The translations under genes were made by a program, and so were the position numbers. This document shows positions 1 to 7,246 of a stretch of DNA of 20,021 bases, in pieces. The notes beneath the pieces were generated by a model that saw only the letters and a list, made by a program, of their open reading frames with translations, was not told the DNA's origin and did not search any database. Every line of letters begins with the position of its first letter. The stretch's first letter is position 1. The stretch is from a virus: positions 1 to 20,021 of IMG/VR virus record IMGVR_UViG_3300007734_000428; one strand, written 5' to 3'.

Positions 1-1
1 A

Positions 2-577
2 GCTAGATCTATGGCGAATACAAAGCAGGTAACTGCGGCTAACGTATTGAATAACGGATTCAGCACATCTTATTTAGGTGGTGACGGATCTCCTTTATTC
101 TCTACGACTCACGCTACAATCTCTGGATCATTTAGAAACACGCTTGCAACAGCAGCTGATTTAAATGAAACATCTTTAGAGCAGTCTTTAATAGATATTG
201 CTGCTTTCACAGATGAAAGAGGTTTAAAAATTGCGGCTCAAGGAATGAAATTAATCATCCCTTCTGAACAGCAATTTACTGCAGACAGATTAATGTCTTC
301 TGCTGGTAGAGTTGGAACAGCTGACAATGATATCAATGCAATTAAGAACAAAGGAATGATTTCACAAGGTTATGTTGTGAACCATTACTTAACTGATTCT
401 GATGCATTCTTTATTATGACAGATGTACCAAATGGCTTAAAGTATTTTGAAAGATCCCCAATTAGAACTTCTATGGAGGGAGATTTTGAAACTGGCAACG
501 TAAGATATAAAGCTAGAGAAAGATACAGCTTCGGCTGGTCTGACCCAAGAGGCGCTTTCGGTTCACCAGGAGCATAA
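2..577 (+). CDS. Major capsid protein, C-terminal part (5' end outside window)
   Basis: The reading frame is already open at base 2, so this is the 3' part of a gene that starts before the window. The ATG at 11 has no Shine-Dalgarno in view and is probably an internal methionine. About 190 residues are visible. They have the look of the C-terminal half of an HK97-fold capsid protein of the type that forms the icosahedral head: a segment of the form GGDGSPLFSTTH, a long alpha-helix with ADLNETSLEQSLIDI, a core strand KLIIPSEQQFTADRL, then a region with FFIMTDVPNGLKYFERSPIRT and a closing RERYSFGWSDPRGAFGS. The order capsid, small genes, adaptor proteins, tail supports the call. The gene is followed directly by a stable hairpin, as is usual for a very highly expressed capsid gene. 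I am confident it is the capsid protein; the exact subfamily (Mu gpT-like or other) is not settled by the fragment. Confidence 0.8.
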   Translation, partial: ARSMANTKQVTAANVLNNGFSTSYLGGDGSPLFSTTHATISGSFRNTLATAADLNETSLEQSLIDIAAFTDERGLKIAAQGMKLIIPSEQQFTADRLMSSAGRVGTADNDINAIKNKGMISQGYVVNHYLTDSDAFFIMTDVPNGLKYFERSPIRTSMEGDFETGNVRYKARERYSFGWSDPRGAFGSPGA

Positions 578-586
578 GAACTTTAT

Positions 587-617
587 TTTATAGGGCGGGC
601 TTGACTCGCCCTATAAA
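587..617 (+). other. Hairpin after the capsid gene
   Basis: The arms are bases 587-597 and 607-617, giving an 11-bp perfect stem with a 9-base loop. The core is GGGCG paired with CGCCC. It lies 10 bases after the capsid stop codon. The tract after the stem is A-rich instead of T-rich, so it does not have the form of a standard intrinsic terminator. It may instead protect the 3' end of capsid mRNA or mark a processing site. Confidence 0.6.
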
Positions 618-642
618 TCAATATAAAAACATCCGTGAGAAG

Positions 643-915
643 ATGACCTACCTAATAAAAGTATTTACAAACAGCATTAAGATTCAATTTTTATTAGAAT
701 CTGAACCCATAAATACTACAGAATCTTTACATCAGAAAGTACTTGACTTTCTGGGAAAAACAAGTAAAGAGCAATTAGAAAAAATGATTAGTCCTAAACA
801 GATTAGTAATTTTTTCTATATAACCTACGAGGAGGTTGAACGTGACATCATTGTCCCAATCACTTCTGGCCAAGAAAATAGACTTGGAATCACAGTGGAA
901 CAAGTCTTATCTTGA
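643..915 (+). CDS. Small protein of unknown function
   Basis: This is a 90-residue protein starting at the ATG at 643. The frame is open back to a TTG at 601, but that codon lies inside the hairpin that follows the capsid gene and has no ribosome binding site, so the ATG is preferred. GAGAAG lies directly upstream of the ATG, which is closer than ideal. The protein is charged and mixed alpha/beta, with a helical stretch around residues 25-50 (SLHQKVLDFLGKTSKEQLEKM). I see no membrane segment, signal peptide or known motif. Its last 74 bases overlap the next gene in another frame. The position between capsid and decoration-like genes suggests a small head-associated or assembly protein, but that is only inference. 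Confidence 0.55.
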   Translation: MTYLIKVFTNSIKIQFLLESEPINTTESLHQKVLDFLGKTSKEQLEKMISPKQISNFFYITYEEVERDIIVPITSGQENRLGITVEQVLS

Positions 916-1066
916 ACAGGGAAAACTAACTACTGATATGCAGTGGTTGGAAGTGGAGTTGAAGGAAGTCAAAAGACAAATTCTTCAACAGGATCTTGAA
1001 ATCGCTAGACAAGAAAATAACCTTGTTTTAAGCGAAGATGAAGATCCAGCATTTATAGCTAGTTAA
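842..1066 (+). CDS. Small coiled-coil protein, unknown function
   Basis: This is a 74-residue protein. The start chosen is the GTG at 842, because GAGGAGG at 829-835 sits six bases upstream, a strong Shine-Dalgarno. A TTG at 836 lies too close to that site. The protein is almost wholly helical, with heptad-like spacing of hydrophobic residues between about residues 5 and 60 (runs such as QWLEVELKEVKRQILQQDLEI), and it ends in an acidic tail, SEDEDPAFIAS. This suggests a coiled-coil oligomer. It overlaps the preceding gene by 74 bases in a different frame, which is more than the usual few bases. I do not recognise the family. Small coiled-coil proteins next to capsid genes can be scaffold- or chaperone-like, but nothing here shows this directly. 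Confidence 0.65.
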   Translation: MTSLSQSLLAKKIDLESQWNKSYLEQGKLTTDMQWLEVELKEVKRQILQQDLEIARQENNLVLSEDEDPAFIAS

Positions 1067-1113
1067 ACTAGTTATATATTTGGAATAAAAGTGAGAGAAA
1101 CTTAAGCCACCTC

Positions 1114-1142
1114 TTGCTCTTTTTAAAAAATTAAGCTATATT
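1114..1142 (+). promoter_or_regulatory. Possible sigma70-type promoter before the decoration-like gene
   Basis: TTGCTC (1114-1119), a 17-base spacer and TATATT (1137-1142) match four and five of six positions of the bacterial consensus. The 161-base gap it lies in holds no gene. Further down the gap, a weak 6-bp inverted repeat (ATGTAG 1167-1172, CTACAT 1199-1204) and a strong AGGAGG site precede the start at 1228. AT-rich DNA produces such matches by chance, so the call is moderate. Confidence 0.35.
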
Positions 1143-1227
1143 TATAGAACTATACATTAACATCTGATGTAGACGCGTATAGTCGACATGCCTAATGACT
1201 ACATTGGATTAATAGGAGGATAAAAAC

Positions 1228-1707
1228 ATGGGAACAAAAAGTACATTTCAAGGATATGTAAGAACTTACGGCGGACAAGATAAAAGTTCTGGTGTTACAC
1301 CAGCAGTTTTAGTTGCGTCAGAAGTTATTACTTTTTTAGCATCAACAACAACAGCAACGGCAGTATCAGTTGGAGCAACTGTAAATAGTTCAGTTCCATT
1401 TGTATTACCACAAGGAGCTATACCACTTAATTTTGCGGTATTATCTACTTCAGCTGGTGGAGCTACAACAACTATTAATTTAGGATCTGCAGCTAACTCA
1501 ACTGGATTTGCACAAAATTTAGTTTCTGGAGCAAAAGGTGTTACAGCACTTACGGGAGCTTTAGTAGTTGCAGCTGGTCTTTCAGCTAATACAACAGTTG
1601 TAGGAAGTGTTGGATCTACAGCAGGAACAGGTAACGTTACAGGTGTAATTACATTTGCATTTAATGACGCTACAGCTAAACCAGGCGAAGAAACATACAC
1701 TAACTAA
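1228..1707 (+). CDS. Putative head decoration / virion surface protein
   Basis: This is a 159-residue protein with a strong ribosome binding site (AGGAGG, eight bases before the ATG). It has its own possible promoter upstream and a UUCG hairpin just downstream, a layout that suggests very high expression. The sequence is small-residue rich and beta-prone: a basic, aromatic start (KSTFQGYVRTYGGQDKSSG), then many Ala/Thr/Val/Gly strands, including VPFVLPQGAIPLNFAVLST and TTTINLGSAANSTGF. There are no cysteines and no membrane helix. The pattern of a sequence entering with a proline-glycine turn (LPQGAIP) resembles trimeric capsid-decorating or spike-like proteins, and the place next to the capsid genes fits. 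The name is inferred from context and composition and not from a recognised family. Confidence 0.6.
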   Translation: MGTKSTFQGYVRTYGGQDKSSGVTPAVLVASEVITFLASTTTATAVSVGATVNSSVPFVLPQGAIPLNFAVLSTSAGGATTTINLGSAANSTGFAQNLVSGAKGVTALTGALVVAAGLSANTTVVGSVGSTAGTGNVTGVITFAFNDATAKPGEETYTN

Positions 1708-1711
1708 TATT

Positions 1712-1743
1712 TTTTTTAGGGACTCTTCGGAGTCCCTATAAAA
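1712..1743 (+). other. Stable UUCG hairpin between virion genes
   Basis: GGGACTC (1719-1725) and GAGTCCC (1730-1736) close a C(TTCG)G tetraloop, one of the most stable RNA loops known. The stem extends outward by two A-T pairs and then, after one T-T mismatch, by four more T-A pairs. The T-run is on the 5' side and the A-run on the 3' side, the reverse of an intrinsic terminator on this strand. It most likely stabilises or delimits the upstream transcript. Confidence 0.65.
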
Positions 1744-1757
1744 TACAAGGAGAAAAA

Positions 1758-2093
1758 ATGAGTTTTAAAAGTGATGTAAAACCAGTTTACATAAGCACTG
1801 CAAATGCAGTTGCATTTGCTGGAAGAACAAGACTTCGAGGATATGTTGTTCAATCAACAGGAAGTTCAGGAACATTAATTATTAATGGTTTAGCAAATGC
1901 TACAACTGTTAGTTCATCAACTAATACACAAGTATTTTTTACAGTAGCTGTTGGAGCAGGACAAACTGAAACTTTAAATATTCCAGAAGATGGAGTTTTA
2001 TATGCTGCAAATAATGGAACTGGAATAGTAGATGGTATTGGTGTAACAGCTAATGCATCTTCATTAACTGCGATATTATTTATAGATAAGTAG
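1758..2093 (+). CDS. Small beta-rich virion protein
   Basis: This is a 111-residue protein with AAGGAG nine bases before its ATG. It is predicted to be nearly all beta: RLRGYVVQSTGSSGTLIINGLANA, then a strand TQVFFTVAVGAGQTETLNIPEDGVLY and a final TAILFID. The plan (early strand with a 'yvv' segment, a central strand pair, a turn of the form IPEDGVLY, a last strand of aliphatic residues) resembles two other small proteins in the window, at 6857 and 15983, and suggests a compact jelly-roll-like fold of the kind used in phage neck, fibre or decoration parts. It lies between the decoration-like gene and the neck genes. The exact role is unknown. Confidence 0.6.
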   Translation: MSFKSDVKPVYISTANAVAFAGRTRLRGYVVQSTGSSGTLIINGLANATTVSSSTNTQVFFTVAVGAGQTETLNIPEDGVLYAANNGTGIVDGIGVTANASSLTAILFIDK

Positions 2094-2101
2094 GAGAGTA
2101 G

Positions 2102-2839
2102 ATGACTACTTCCGGAACTACAAGTTTTAATCTTGAACTAGATGAGCTTATTGATGAAGCTTTTGGACGTGTAGGTATTGGAACAGCTAGATCTGGTAAT
2201 CAATTAAAAACAGCAAGAAGAAATTTAAATATTTTATTATCTGAATGGGACAATAGAGGAGTTCATTTATGGAAAGTTAAATTAGCCACAATCCCTTTAG
2301 TATTGGGACAAGCTGAATATAGCTATACTACTGATCCGACAAATTACCCAAATGATATTAACGATGTATTAGAGGCATATATTAGAAATAATACTTCACC
2401 TAATGCTTCACTACCCACAGATACTTCATTAACTAAAATAGATAGATCTGCTTACGCTGCATTACCTAATAAATTATCTCAAGGTACACCTTCACAATAT
2501 TATGTTCAAAGAGGATATAGTCCAAGTGTATTTTTATATCAAACACCAGGATCAGGATTTTCTAGTTCATCAACACCAAGTAATTATCAATTAAGATTTT
2601 ATTATCTTGCAAGAATAGAAGATGGTGGAAGATATACAAATACTCCAGATGTTGTATTTAGATTTTTACCATGTCTAACTTCAGGACTTGCTTACTATTT
2701 AAGCATTACTTACAAACCTGAAAAGACAGACATGTTAAGATTAATTTATGAGGATGAATTACAAAGAGCTTTAACAGAAGACGGACAAAGAACATCTTTA
2801 TTCATATCACCAAAAACATTCTACGGAGATGGTGTATAA
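2102..2839 (+). CDS. Head-tail adaptor, P22 gp4-like tail accessory factor
   Basis: This is a 245-residue protein. The N-terminal region is helical and carries the characteristic signature LKTARRNLNILLSEWDNRGVHLWKVKLATIPL (seen at about residues 34-67; two adjacent parts quoted together here are RRNLNILLSEWDNRG and VHLWKVKLA), followed by LGQAEYSY. This is the hallmark of the P22 gp4-type adaptor that binds under the portal ring, closes the packaged head and accepts the tail. A middle region rich in Ser/Thr/Pro/Tyr is beta-prone, and the C-terminal part is helical again (TDMLRLIYEDELQRALTED). It starts eight bases after the preceding gene, and its stop overlaps the next start in TAATG, so it belongs to the neck operon with the next two genes. 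Confidence 0.75.
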   Translation: MTTSGTTSFNLELDELIDEAFGRVGIGTARSGNQLKTARRNLNILLSEWDNRGVHLWKVKLATIPLVLGQAEYSYTTDPTNYPNDINDVLEAYIRNNTSPNASLPTDTSLTKIDRSAYAALPNKLSQGTPSQYYVQRGYSPSVFLYQTPGSGFSSSSTPSNYQLRFYYLARIEDGGRYTNTPDVVFRFLPCLTSGLAYYLSITYKPEKTDMLRLIYEDELQRALTEDGQRTSLFISPKTFYGDGV

Positions 2840-3606
2840 TGACAACTTTTGCTACAGGTAAAAAAGCATACGCCATATCAGATCGATCTGGCCAACGATT
2901 CCCGTATGATGAAATGGTAACCGAGTGGAATGGATCCTTTGTTCATATTTCAGAATACGAACCTAAACAACCTCAATTAGAACCAAAAGTACCAGGCAAC
3001 GATCCACAAGGATTATTAAATGCAAGACCCGATAGAACAGAACCATTATCAGTTGTGCTGTTATCTTTTAATCCTTTATTATCAACAGCAGGAAGTTCTA
3101 CTATTTTAGTTAATGAACCAGGTCATGAAAAAACAACAGGAGATAAAATTATATTTAATAATGTAAATGCAAGTAATGGATTTACTAATGCAATGTTGAA
3201 TACTACAATTGGATTTTCATTAACAGTTGTTAATACCAATCAATATACTATCAACGCTCAAACTACCGCGATCGCGCGCGGGAACTTTGGTGGACAACCA
3301 TCTGTTGGTCCTTCTGCCGTTGCATTACCTAACAATGCTTTTAAAACAACAGCAGGTAGTTCTACTATACAAGTCAATCAACCCGATCATGGTAAAGTTA
3401 CGTCAGATACAGTTAAATTTCAAAATTTAACAGTAGTTAATTCATTTTTAACTTCTTCTGGTTTTTCACAATCAGTCTTAACAACTTCATCTGGATATAG
3501 TATAACTGTTATCAATTTAGATAATTATAGCTTTAATGCATCGTCAGGAACGGCTTTAATAACAACAACCATTGGCGGTGGATCGGCGACCGCGGAGACA
3601 ATATAA
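2839..3606 (+). CDS. Virion structural protein with two FCCH-like beta modules
   Basis: This is a 255-residue protein. Residues 8-50 carry a conserved phage N-terminal region of the form KKAYAISDRSGQRFPYDEM followed by WNGSFVHISEYEPKQPQLEPK, seen in structural proteins of several marine phages. Two copies of a beta module of about 60 residues follow: about 78-140 (STAGSSTILVNEPGHEKTTGD and onward) and about 166-235 (TTAGSSTIQVNQPDHGKVTSD and onward). Each ends with a strand of the form SxTVxNxxxYxxNA. The module recalls the small beta domain (FCCH-like) reported in some phage tail proteins and also appears in the gp10-like protein encoded at 13950. The linker between the two copies is unusually GC-rich (CpG-rich at 3266-3282). 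The gene overlaps its upstream neighbour by one base and ends one base before the next start. The role is probably in the neck or proximal tail. Confidence 0.65.
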   Translation: MTTFATGKKAYAISDRSGQRFPYDEMVTEWNGSFVHISEYEPKQPQLEPKVPGNDPQGLLNARPDRTEPLSVVLLSFNPLLSTAGSSTILVNEPGHEKTTGDKIIFNNVNASNGFTNAMLNTTIGFSLTVVNTNQYTINAQTTAIARGNFGGQPSVGPSAVALPNNAFKTTAGSSTIQVNQPDHGKVTSDTVKFQNLTVVNSFLTSSGFSQSVLTTSSGYSITVINLDNYSFNASSGTALITTTIGGGSATAETI

Positions 3607-3607
3607 T

Positions 3608-4303
3608 ATGGCACTAACATATTCACAACTTGTAACTCAAATTAGAAACTATACAGAAGTAGATAGTAATGGATTATCTGATTCTACTCTTTCTGTGATA
3701 GTACAAAATGCTGAAAATAGAATTTATAGAGAATTAAATATTGATTCTTTTAGAGTATATGCATCTGCAGTAGCTGTTACAGGAACAACTACAATTTCTG
3801 TACCATCTGGACTTCGTAATATTAGATATGTTGAAATGATTACACCAGGAACAAATGAAGCTTCTGTTGTAGAACAAAAAGATAGTTCTTTTATGTCAGA
3901 ATTTAATAATTTACCTGGTAACTCTACTTATTATGATAAACCAAAATACTATGCAAATTTTAATGAAACAACTTGGTTTGTAGCACCAACCCCTAATACA
4001 ACTTATGCAATTAATATTGCTTATTATTCACAAGGAACTTCTATAACAGCTGGTAATTCAGCAACTTCAACAACTTATATATCTTATTTTGCCCAAGATT
4101 TACTTCTTTACGGATCTTTAGTAGAAACATATAAATACTTGAAAGGTCCTGATAATATGATACAAGTCTACGAACAATCATATCAACAAGCGAGAGAATC
4201 TTTCGGTGTTGAACAAACAGGTAGAAGAAGAAGAGACGAATATGTTGATGGAGAACCACGTGTTGTGGTAGAAGCTCCACCACCATCTAATAACAGGAGT
4301 TAA
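3608..4303 (+). CDS. Head-tail adaptor, SU10/T7 gp11-like (tail tubular protein A type)
   Basis: This is a 231-residue protein. The ATG at 3608 is chosen because it lies one base after the preceding stop and gives a family-like start, MALTYSQLVTQIRNYTEVDS; an in-frame ATG at 3572 lies inside the previous gene. The region that follows, TLSVIVQNAENRIYRELNID, then FRVYASAVAVTGTTTISVP and IRYVEMITPG, is characteristic of the adaptor proteins of T7- and SU10-type podoviruses. These form a ring between the portal and the tail nozzle. A helical C-terminal region (YFAQDLLLYGSLVETYKYLKGPD) follows, with a short basic and proline-rich tail (GRRRRDEYVDGEPRVVVEAPPP). The presence of both a gp4-like and a T7-like adaptor is compatible with a podovirus neck of several rings. 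Confidence 0.75.
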   Translation: MALTYSQLVTQIRNYTEVDSNGLSDSTLSVIVQNAENRIYRELNIDSFRVYASAVAVTGTTTISVPSGLRNIRYVEMITPGTNEASVVEQKDSSFMSEFNNLPGNSTYYDKPKYYANFNETTWFVAPTPNTTYAINIAYYSQGTSITAGNSATSTTYISYFAQDLLLYGSLVETYKYLKGPDNMIQVYEQSYQQARESFGVEQTGRRRRDEYVDGEPRVVVEAPPPSNNRS

Positions 4304-4304
4304 T

Positions 4305-4730
4305 ATGGCAAATATAGTACCAGATAGTTTTAAAAACGAATTGTTTTTATCAACACATAATTTTTCATCTACAGCAGGTAATACTTTTAAATTAGCATTG
4401 TATTCAACAGTTACAGGTTTTTCTGCAGCAGCAACAACTGCATATACAACTACAAACGAAGTTAGTGGTACAGGATATACAGCTACAGGAGCATCTCTTA
4501 CAAATTTAGGATCTACAGTTGCACAAAATATTTCTTTTGTAGATTTTTCTGATGTAACTTTTTCAACAGCTACAATCACTGCCTCTGCGGCATTAATTTA
4601 TAATAGTACAAGTTCTAACAAAGCAGTTGTGGTATTAGATTTTGGTGGTAATAAAACTTCAACAAACGGCGACTTTACTATTCAATTCCCAGCAGCTAAT
4701 TCTACGAGCGCAATCATAAGAATTTCGTAG
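4305..4730 (+). CDS. Conserved phage virion protein, unknown function
   Basis: This is a 141-residue protein whose ATG lies one base after the preceding stop. The sequence follows a plan common to a widespread phage family: MANIVPDSFKNELFLSTHNF, then a strand TFKLALYSTVTGF, then YTTTNEVSGTGYTATGASLTN, a core VAQNISFVDFSDVTFSTATIT, a strand AALIYNSTSSNKAVVVLDFGG and a closing NGDFTIQFPAANSTSAIIRIS. It is all-beta with many Thr and Ser. In related phages it lies among tail or fibre genes, as it does here between the adaptors and a WG-rich beta protein. I am sure of the family pattern and not of the exact place in the particle. Confidence 0.65.
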   Translation: MANIVPDSFKNELFLSTHNFSSTAGNTFKLALYSTVTGFSAAATTAYTTTNEVSGTGYTATGASLTNLGSTVAQNISFVDFSDVTFSTATITASAALIYNSTSSNKAVVVLDFGGNKTSTNGDFTIQFPAANSTSAIIRIS

Positions 4731-4748
4731 TAGTTCGCCATAAAAATT

Positions 4749-6053
4749 ATGGCTACAGATACTTCATGGGGCTTTGGAGAATGGGGTGCTTATAACTGGG
4801 GCGGTCTAGGTCAAGACGTTACAGTTTTAGTAGGCGCTGAAGATGGATGGGGAAGATCCACTTGGGGCTCTGGTTATTATGGAACAATCGTTCCTGATGT
4901 TACTTTACAATTACAAACAAATGTAGGAACAGCATTAGTTTCTTTACCTGTTATTGTTGATGTCTCGGGCGCGGGCGCGCAGGTATCTATTGGCACAGTT
5001 GAATTTTCATTAGACATTGTTGTTCCAGTTACAACTAATTTAATTCAATTACAAACAGGAGATGCACAAGCTTCTATACCTGTTACTGTTGAAGTTGGAT
5101 TAATAGATGGATGGGGAAGAGCTGCATGGGGATCTGGAGCGTGGAATATTGGCACTATTGATCCTGCATTAACTTTATCTTTACAAGATGCACAAGTTGC
5201 AGTTTCTGGAAAAGCAGAAGTTATATTATCATCTAATGAATTAGGTATTCAAACAGGTACATTACAATTTGCTGGTAAAGCAATTGTAAATGTAACCGGT
5301 GAGCAAGTAACTTTAACAATTAATAATGCAACTGTTATTGGCAAATCAAATGTTAATGCTACAACAAATTTATTAGATTTATTAGTTCAAAGTCCAAGTA
5401 TTATTGCAGGTGGAAATGTAACCGATGCAGTTGTTGGACAAGAATTAGATATTGAATCGGGAACTGTATCATTTAAATTAGATAATATTATTACCGCTAC
5501 TGGATCAAGCGTTCAAATAGGAACGGGCCAAGTTATAGTTGCTTTACCAACTATTGTTGAAGCTACTGGATCAAGTGTTGTAACATCTGTTGGCAACGCT
5601 CAAGTTATAGCTAAAAATTTTGTAGATGTAGATGGTAATCAAGTAACTATATCTACAGGCGATCCGACATTATCTTTAGGGGCTGGTGTTTTAGTTACAG
5701 GATCAAGTGTTTCTGTACAAGTAGGCACTCCTACAATTGTATCTACTTATAAAGTTACAGGAAATGATGTAAATTTAGGGGTTGGAACAGTAACACTTTC
5801 TACTCAACAAATAGTAATACCAACATCAAATCAATTGACAGTTGGAACTGGAAGTCTTATTATATATGGCTGGGTTATTATAAATCCTACAACAGGTCAG
5901 TCTTGGTCTGCTATAAATCCGACAACAGGACAAACTTGGAGTACTGTTAACCCAACAACAGGTCAAACGTGGTCTGCTATAAGTCCAACAACTGGACAAA
6001 CTTGGAGTACTGTTAGTGTAACAACAGGTCAAACATGGGTTAATTTACCATGA
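4749..6053 (+). CDS. Beta-repeat tail/virion protein with C-terminal TTGQTW repeats
   Basis: This is a 434-residue protein with no good Shine-Dalgarno before the ATG at 4749 (an AT-rich leader after the previous gene). The N-terminus is rich in Trp and Gly (SWGFGEWGAYNWGGLG), and a GWGRxxWGSG element occurs twice (around residues 33-42 and 119-128). From about residue 55 to 370 the chain is a series of short beta repeats of the type 'V-x-VGT-x-x-V', with Val, Thr, Gln and Gly dominant and no cysteine. Residues 379-433 are five 11-residue repeats (NPTTGQTWSxx). The whole suggests an extended fibrous beta structure in the tail. The WG element recurs in the gp10-like protein encoded at 13950, which suggests that both belong to the same tail structure. 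I do not recognise a named family. Confidence 0.6.
   Translation: MATDTSWGFGEWGAYNWGGLGQDVTVLVGAEDGWGRSTWGSGYYGTIVPDVTLQLQTNVGTALVSLPVIVDVSGAGAQVSIGTVEFSLDIVVPVTTNLIQLQTGDAQASIPVTVEVGLIDGWGRAAWGSGAWNIGTIDPALTLSLQDAQVAVSGKAEVILSSNELGIQTGTLQFAGKAIVNVTGEQVTLTINNATVIGKSNVNATTNLLDLLVQSPSIIAGGNVTDAVVGQELDIESGTVSFKLDNIITATGSSVQIGTGQVIVALPTIVEATGSSVVTSVGNAQVIAKNFVDVDGNQVTISTGDPTLSLGAGVLVTGSSVSVQVGTPTIVSTYKVTGNDVNLGVGTVTLSTQQIVIPTSNQLTVGTGSLIIYGWVIINPTTGQSWSAINPTTGQTWSTVNPTTGQTWSAISPTTGQTWSTVSVTTGQTWVNLP
5883..6047 (+). repeat. 33-bp in-frame tandem repeat, five units
   Basis: Five units of 33 bases each encode 11 residues of the form NPTTGQTWSxx. Units 1 and 3 share a TCTGCTATA end and units 2 and 4 an AGTACTGTT end, so the higher-order unit is 66 bases. 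The fifth unit diverges and meets the stop codon. The array ends the gene that starts at 4749. Confidence 0.8.
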
Positions 6054-6090
6054 TGACAAAACTTTAAAATAGTGATAAATAGAATTTAAT

Positions 6091-6834
6091 ATGGCAAGTA
6101 CGTTTAGTAATTTAGGATTAAATCTTCAGGCAACAGGTGAAAACTCCGGTACATGGGGTGCTATCACTAACGTTAACTTACAAGAAATTGATAATGCAAT
6201 CGCAGGTGTAATTACAGTTACATTAACTGGAAATACAACTTTAGCATTCACAACAAATTCATCTTCTACAACATATACTGACGAAGCAGGAAGAAATAAA
6301 ACAATTATTTTATCAGGTTCATTATCAGCAACAACGGTTACAGTTACAGTTCCAAATATAGAAAAAGATTATTACATTATAAATAATTCTGGAGCTACCG
6401 CTACAATTTCTTCAGGAGGTTCTACAACTGTATCTATTGCAACAGGATCTAAAAATATTGTTATTGTAAATCCAAGTGTAACTTCTGTAATATCTGCTTT
6501 ACCAGCTGACCAAGTTAATTCACCTGGTGGAACTACAAACTCTATTCAATATAACTCTGCAGGTTCTTTTGCAGGTTCAACTAATTTTACTTATGATGCA
6601 ACTAACGTATCGCTATTAAATAATGGTGCTTTAAGATTATATAATACTGCAGGTACTTTCTATACAGGTTTAAAAGTGGCAGCAGCTGCGGCAGCTACGG
6701 CTACCTTTACTTTACCATCGGCTGATGGTACAAACGGACAAGCTTTAATTACCAACGGTTCTGGTACTTTAAGCTTTGGTAATGCTGGAATTACAGCTGG
6801 AAAATCTATTGCATTAACTCTAGTTTTCGGATAA
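6091..6834 (+). CDS. Putative tail fibre protein
   Basis: This is a 247-residue protein. Its first 40 residues follow a plan common in phage fibre and collar proteins: NLGLNLQATGENSGTWGAIT, then NVNLQEIDNAIAGVITVTL. A beta-rich middle follows (LAFTTNSSSTTYTDEAG, NIEKDYYIINNSGATATI). Near the C-terminus, GGTTNSIQYNSAGSFAGSTNF, ALRLYNTAGTFYTGLKVAA and FTLPSADGTNGQALITNGSG form a pattern typical of trimeric tail fibres just before the tip, and the chain ends soon after. The expected receptor-binding tip is missing, so this may be a fibre stem or an adaptor for other fibre proteins, such as the glycine-rich ones encoded next. The start has only a weak ribosome binding site. Confidence 0.7.
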   Translation: MASTFSNLGLNLQATGENSGTWGAITNVNLQEIDNAIAGVITVTLTGNTTLAFTTNSSSTTYTDEAGRNKTIILSGSLSATTVTVTVPNIEKDYYIINNSGATATISSGGSTTVSIATGSKNIVIVNPSVTSVISALPADQVNSPGGTTNSIQYNSAGSFAGSTNFTYDATNVSLLNNGALRLYNTAGTFYTGLKVAAAAAATATFTLPSADGTNGQALITNGSGTLSFGNAGITAGKSIALTLVFG

Positions 6835-6856
6835 TAATCAACAAGGAGAATAAAAT

Positions 6857-7231
6857 ATGGCTAATCCAAATATAGTATCAGTAAACTCGATATACGGTAA
6901 CACAACTGTATTTGCTCTTACTACAACTCTTACAAACGTATTACTTGCTAACGGAACTTCATCAAACAAAGTTTTAAAAATAGAATCAATCATGGTTGCA
7001 AACGTGACATCAGCAGCTACAAACGTTACAATACAACTTCACACAGCAGCAAATGGAACAGCAGGAACTTCATATGCATTTGCAAATGTTATTTCAATAC
7101 CATCAAGTGCAACTTTATCTGTAATAGATAAAAATAATACTTTCTATCTAATGGAAAACCAATCAATCGTTGGTGGTGCTAGTGCTAACTCTTCTTTACA
7201 AGTAGTTATTAGTTACGAAGATATAAGTTAA
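6857..7231 (+). CDS. Small conserved virion protein (beta-rich)
   Basis: This is a 124-residue protein with AAGGAG before the ATG. It is predicted all-beta: an opening with IVSVNSIYGNTTVFALTTTL, a strand with VLKIESIMVANVTSAATNVTI, a central FANVISIPSSATLSVIDKNNTFYLMENQSI and a closing LQVVISYEDIS. Such proteins accompany fibre genes in marine phages. Its plan ('kvl.iesi.vaN', 'ip....l.vid..nt.yL.e..si', last strand) resembles the proteins encoded at 1758 and 15983. It probably forms a small trimeric collar, fibre connector or decoration. There are no cysteines and no signal peptide. The function is not known. Confidence 0.6.
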   Translation: MANPNIVSVNSIYGNTTVFALTTTLTNVLLANGTSSNKVLKIESIMVANVTSAATNVTIQLHTAANGTAGTSYAFANVISIPSSATLSVIDKNNTFYLMENQSIVGGASANSSLQVVISYEDIS

Positions 7232-7246
7232 TCGGAGGTTCGGGCT

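Noticed and set aside
601-642. N-terminal extension of the small gene to a TTG at 601
   Set aside because: The TTG lies inside the hairpin loop after the capsid gene and has no Shine-Dalgarno; ATG 643 is preferred.
1161-1206. Operator-like inverted repeat (ATGTAG ... CTACAT) before the decoration-like gene
   Set aside because: Six-base arms separated by 26 bases are likely by chance; an alternative TAGTC/GACTA pairing competes with it.
1266-1700. Long open frame on the minus strand inside the decoration-like gene
   Set aside because: It mirrors the Ala/Thr/Val-rich codons of the + strand gene, has no ribosome binding site and a proline/alanine-rich shadow composition.
1712-1743. Intrinsic terminator
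   Set aside because: The T-run precedes the stem and the A-run follows it, on either strand; a terminator needs the reverse. It may still act as a pause or processing site.
5883-6047. CRISPR-like array
   Set aside because: Units are contiguous, 33 bases, in frame and protein coding, with no unique spacers.
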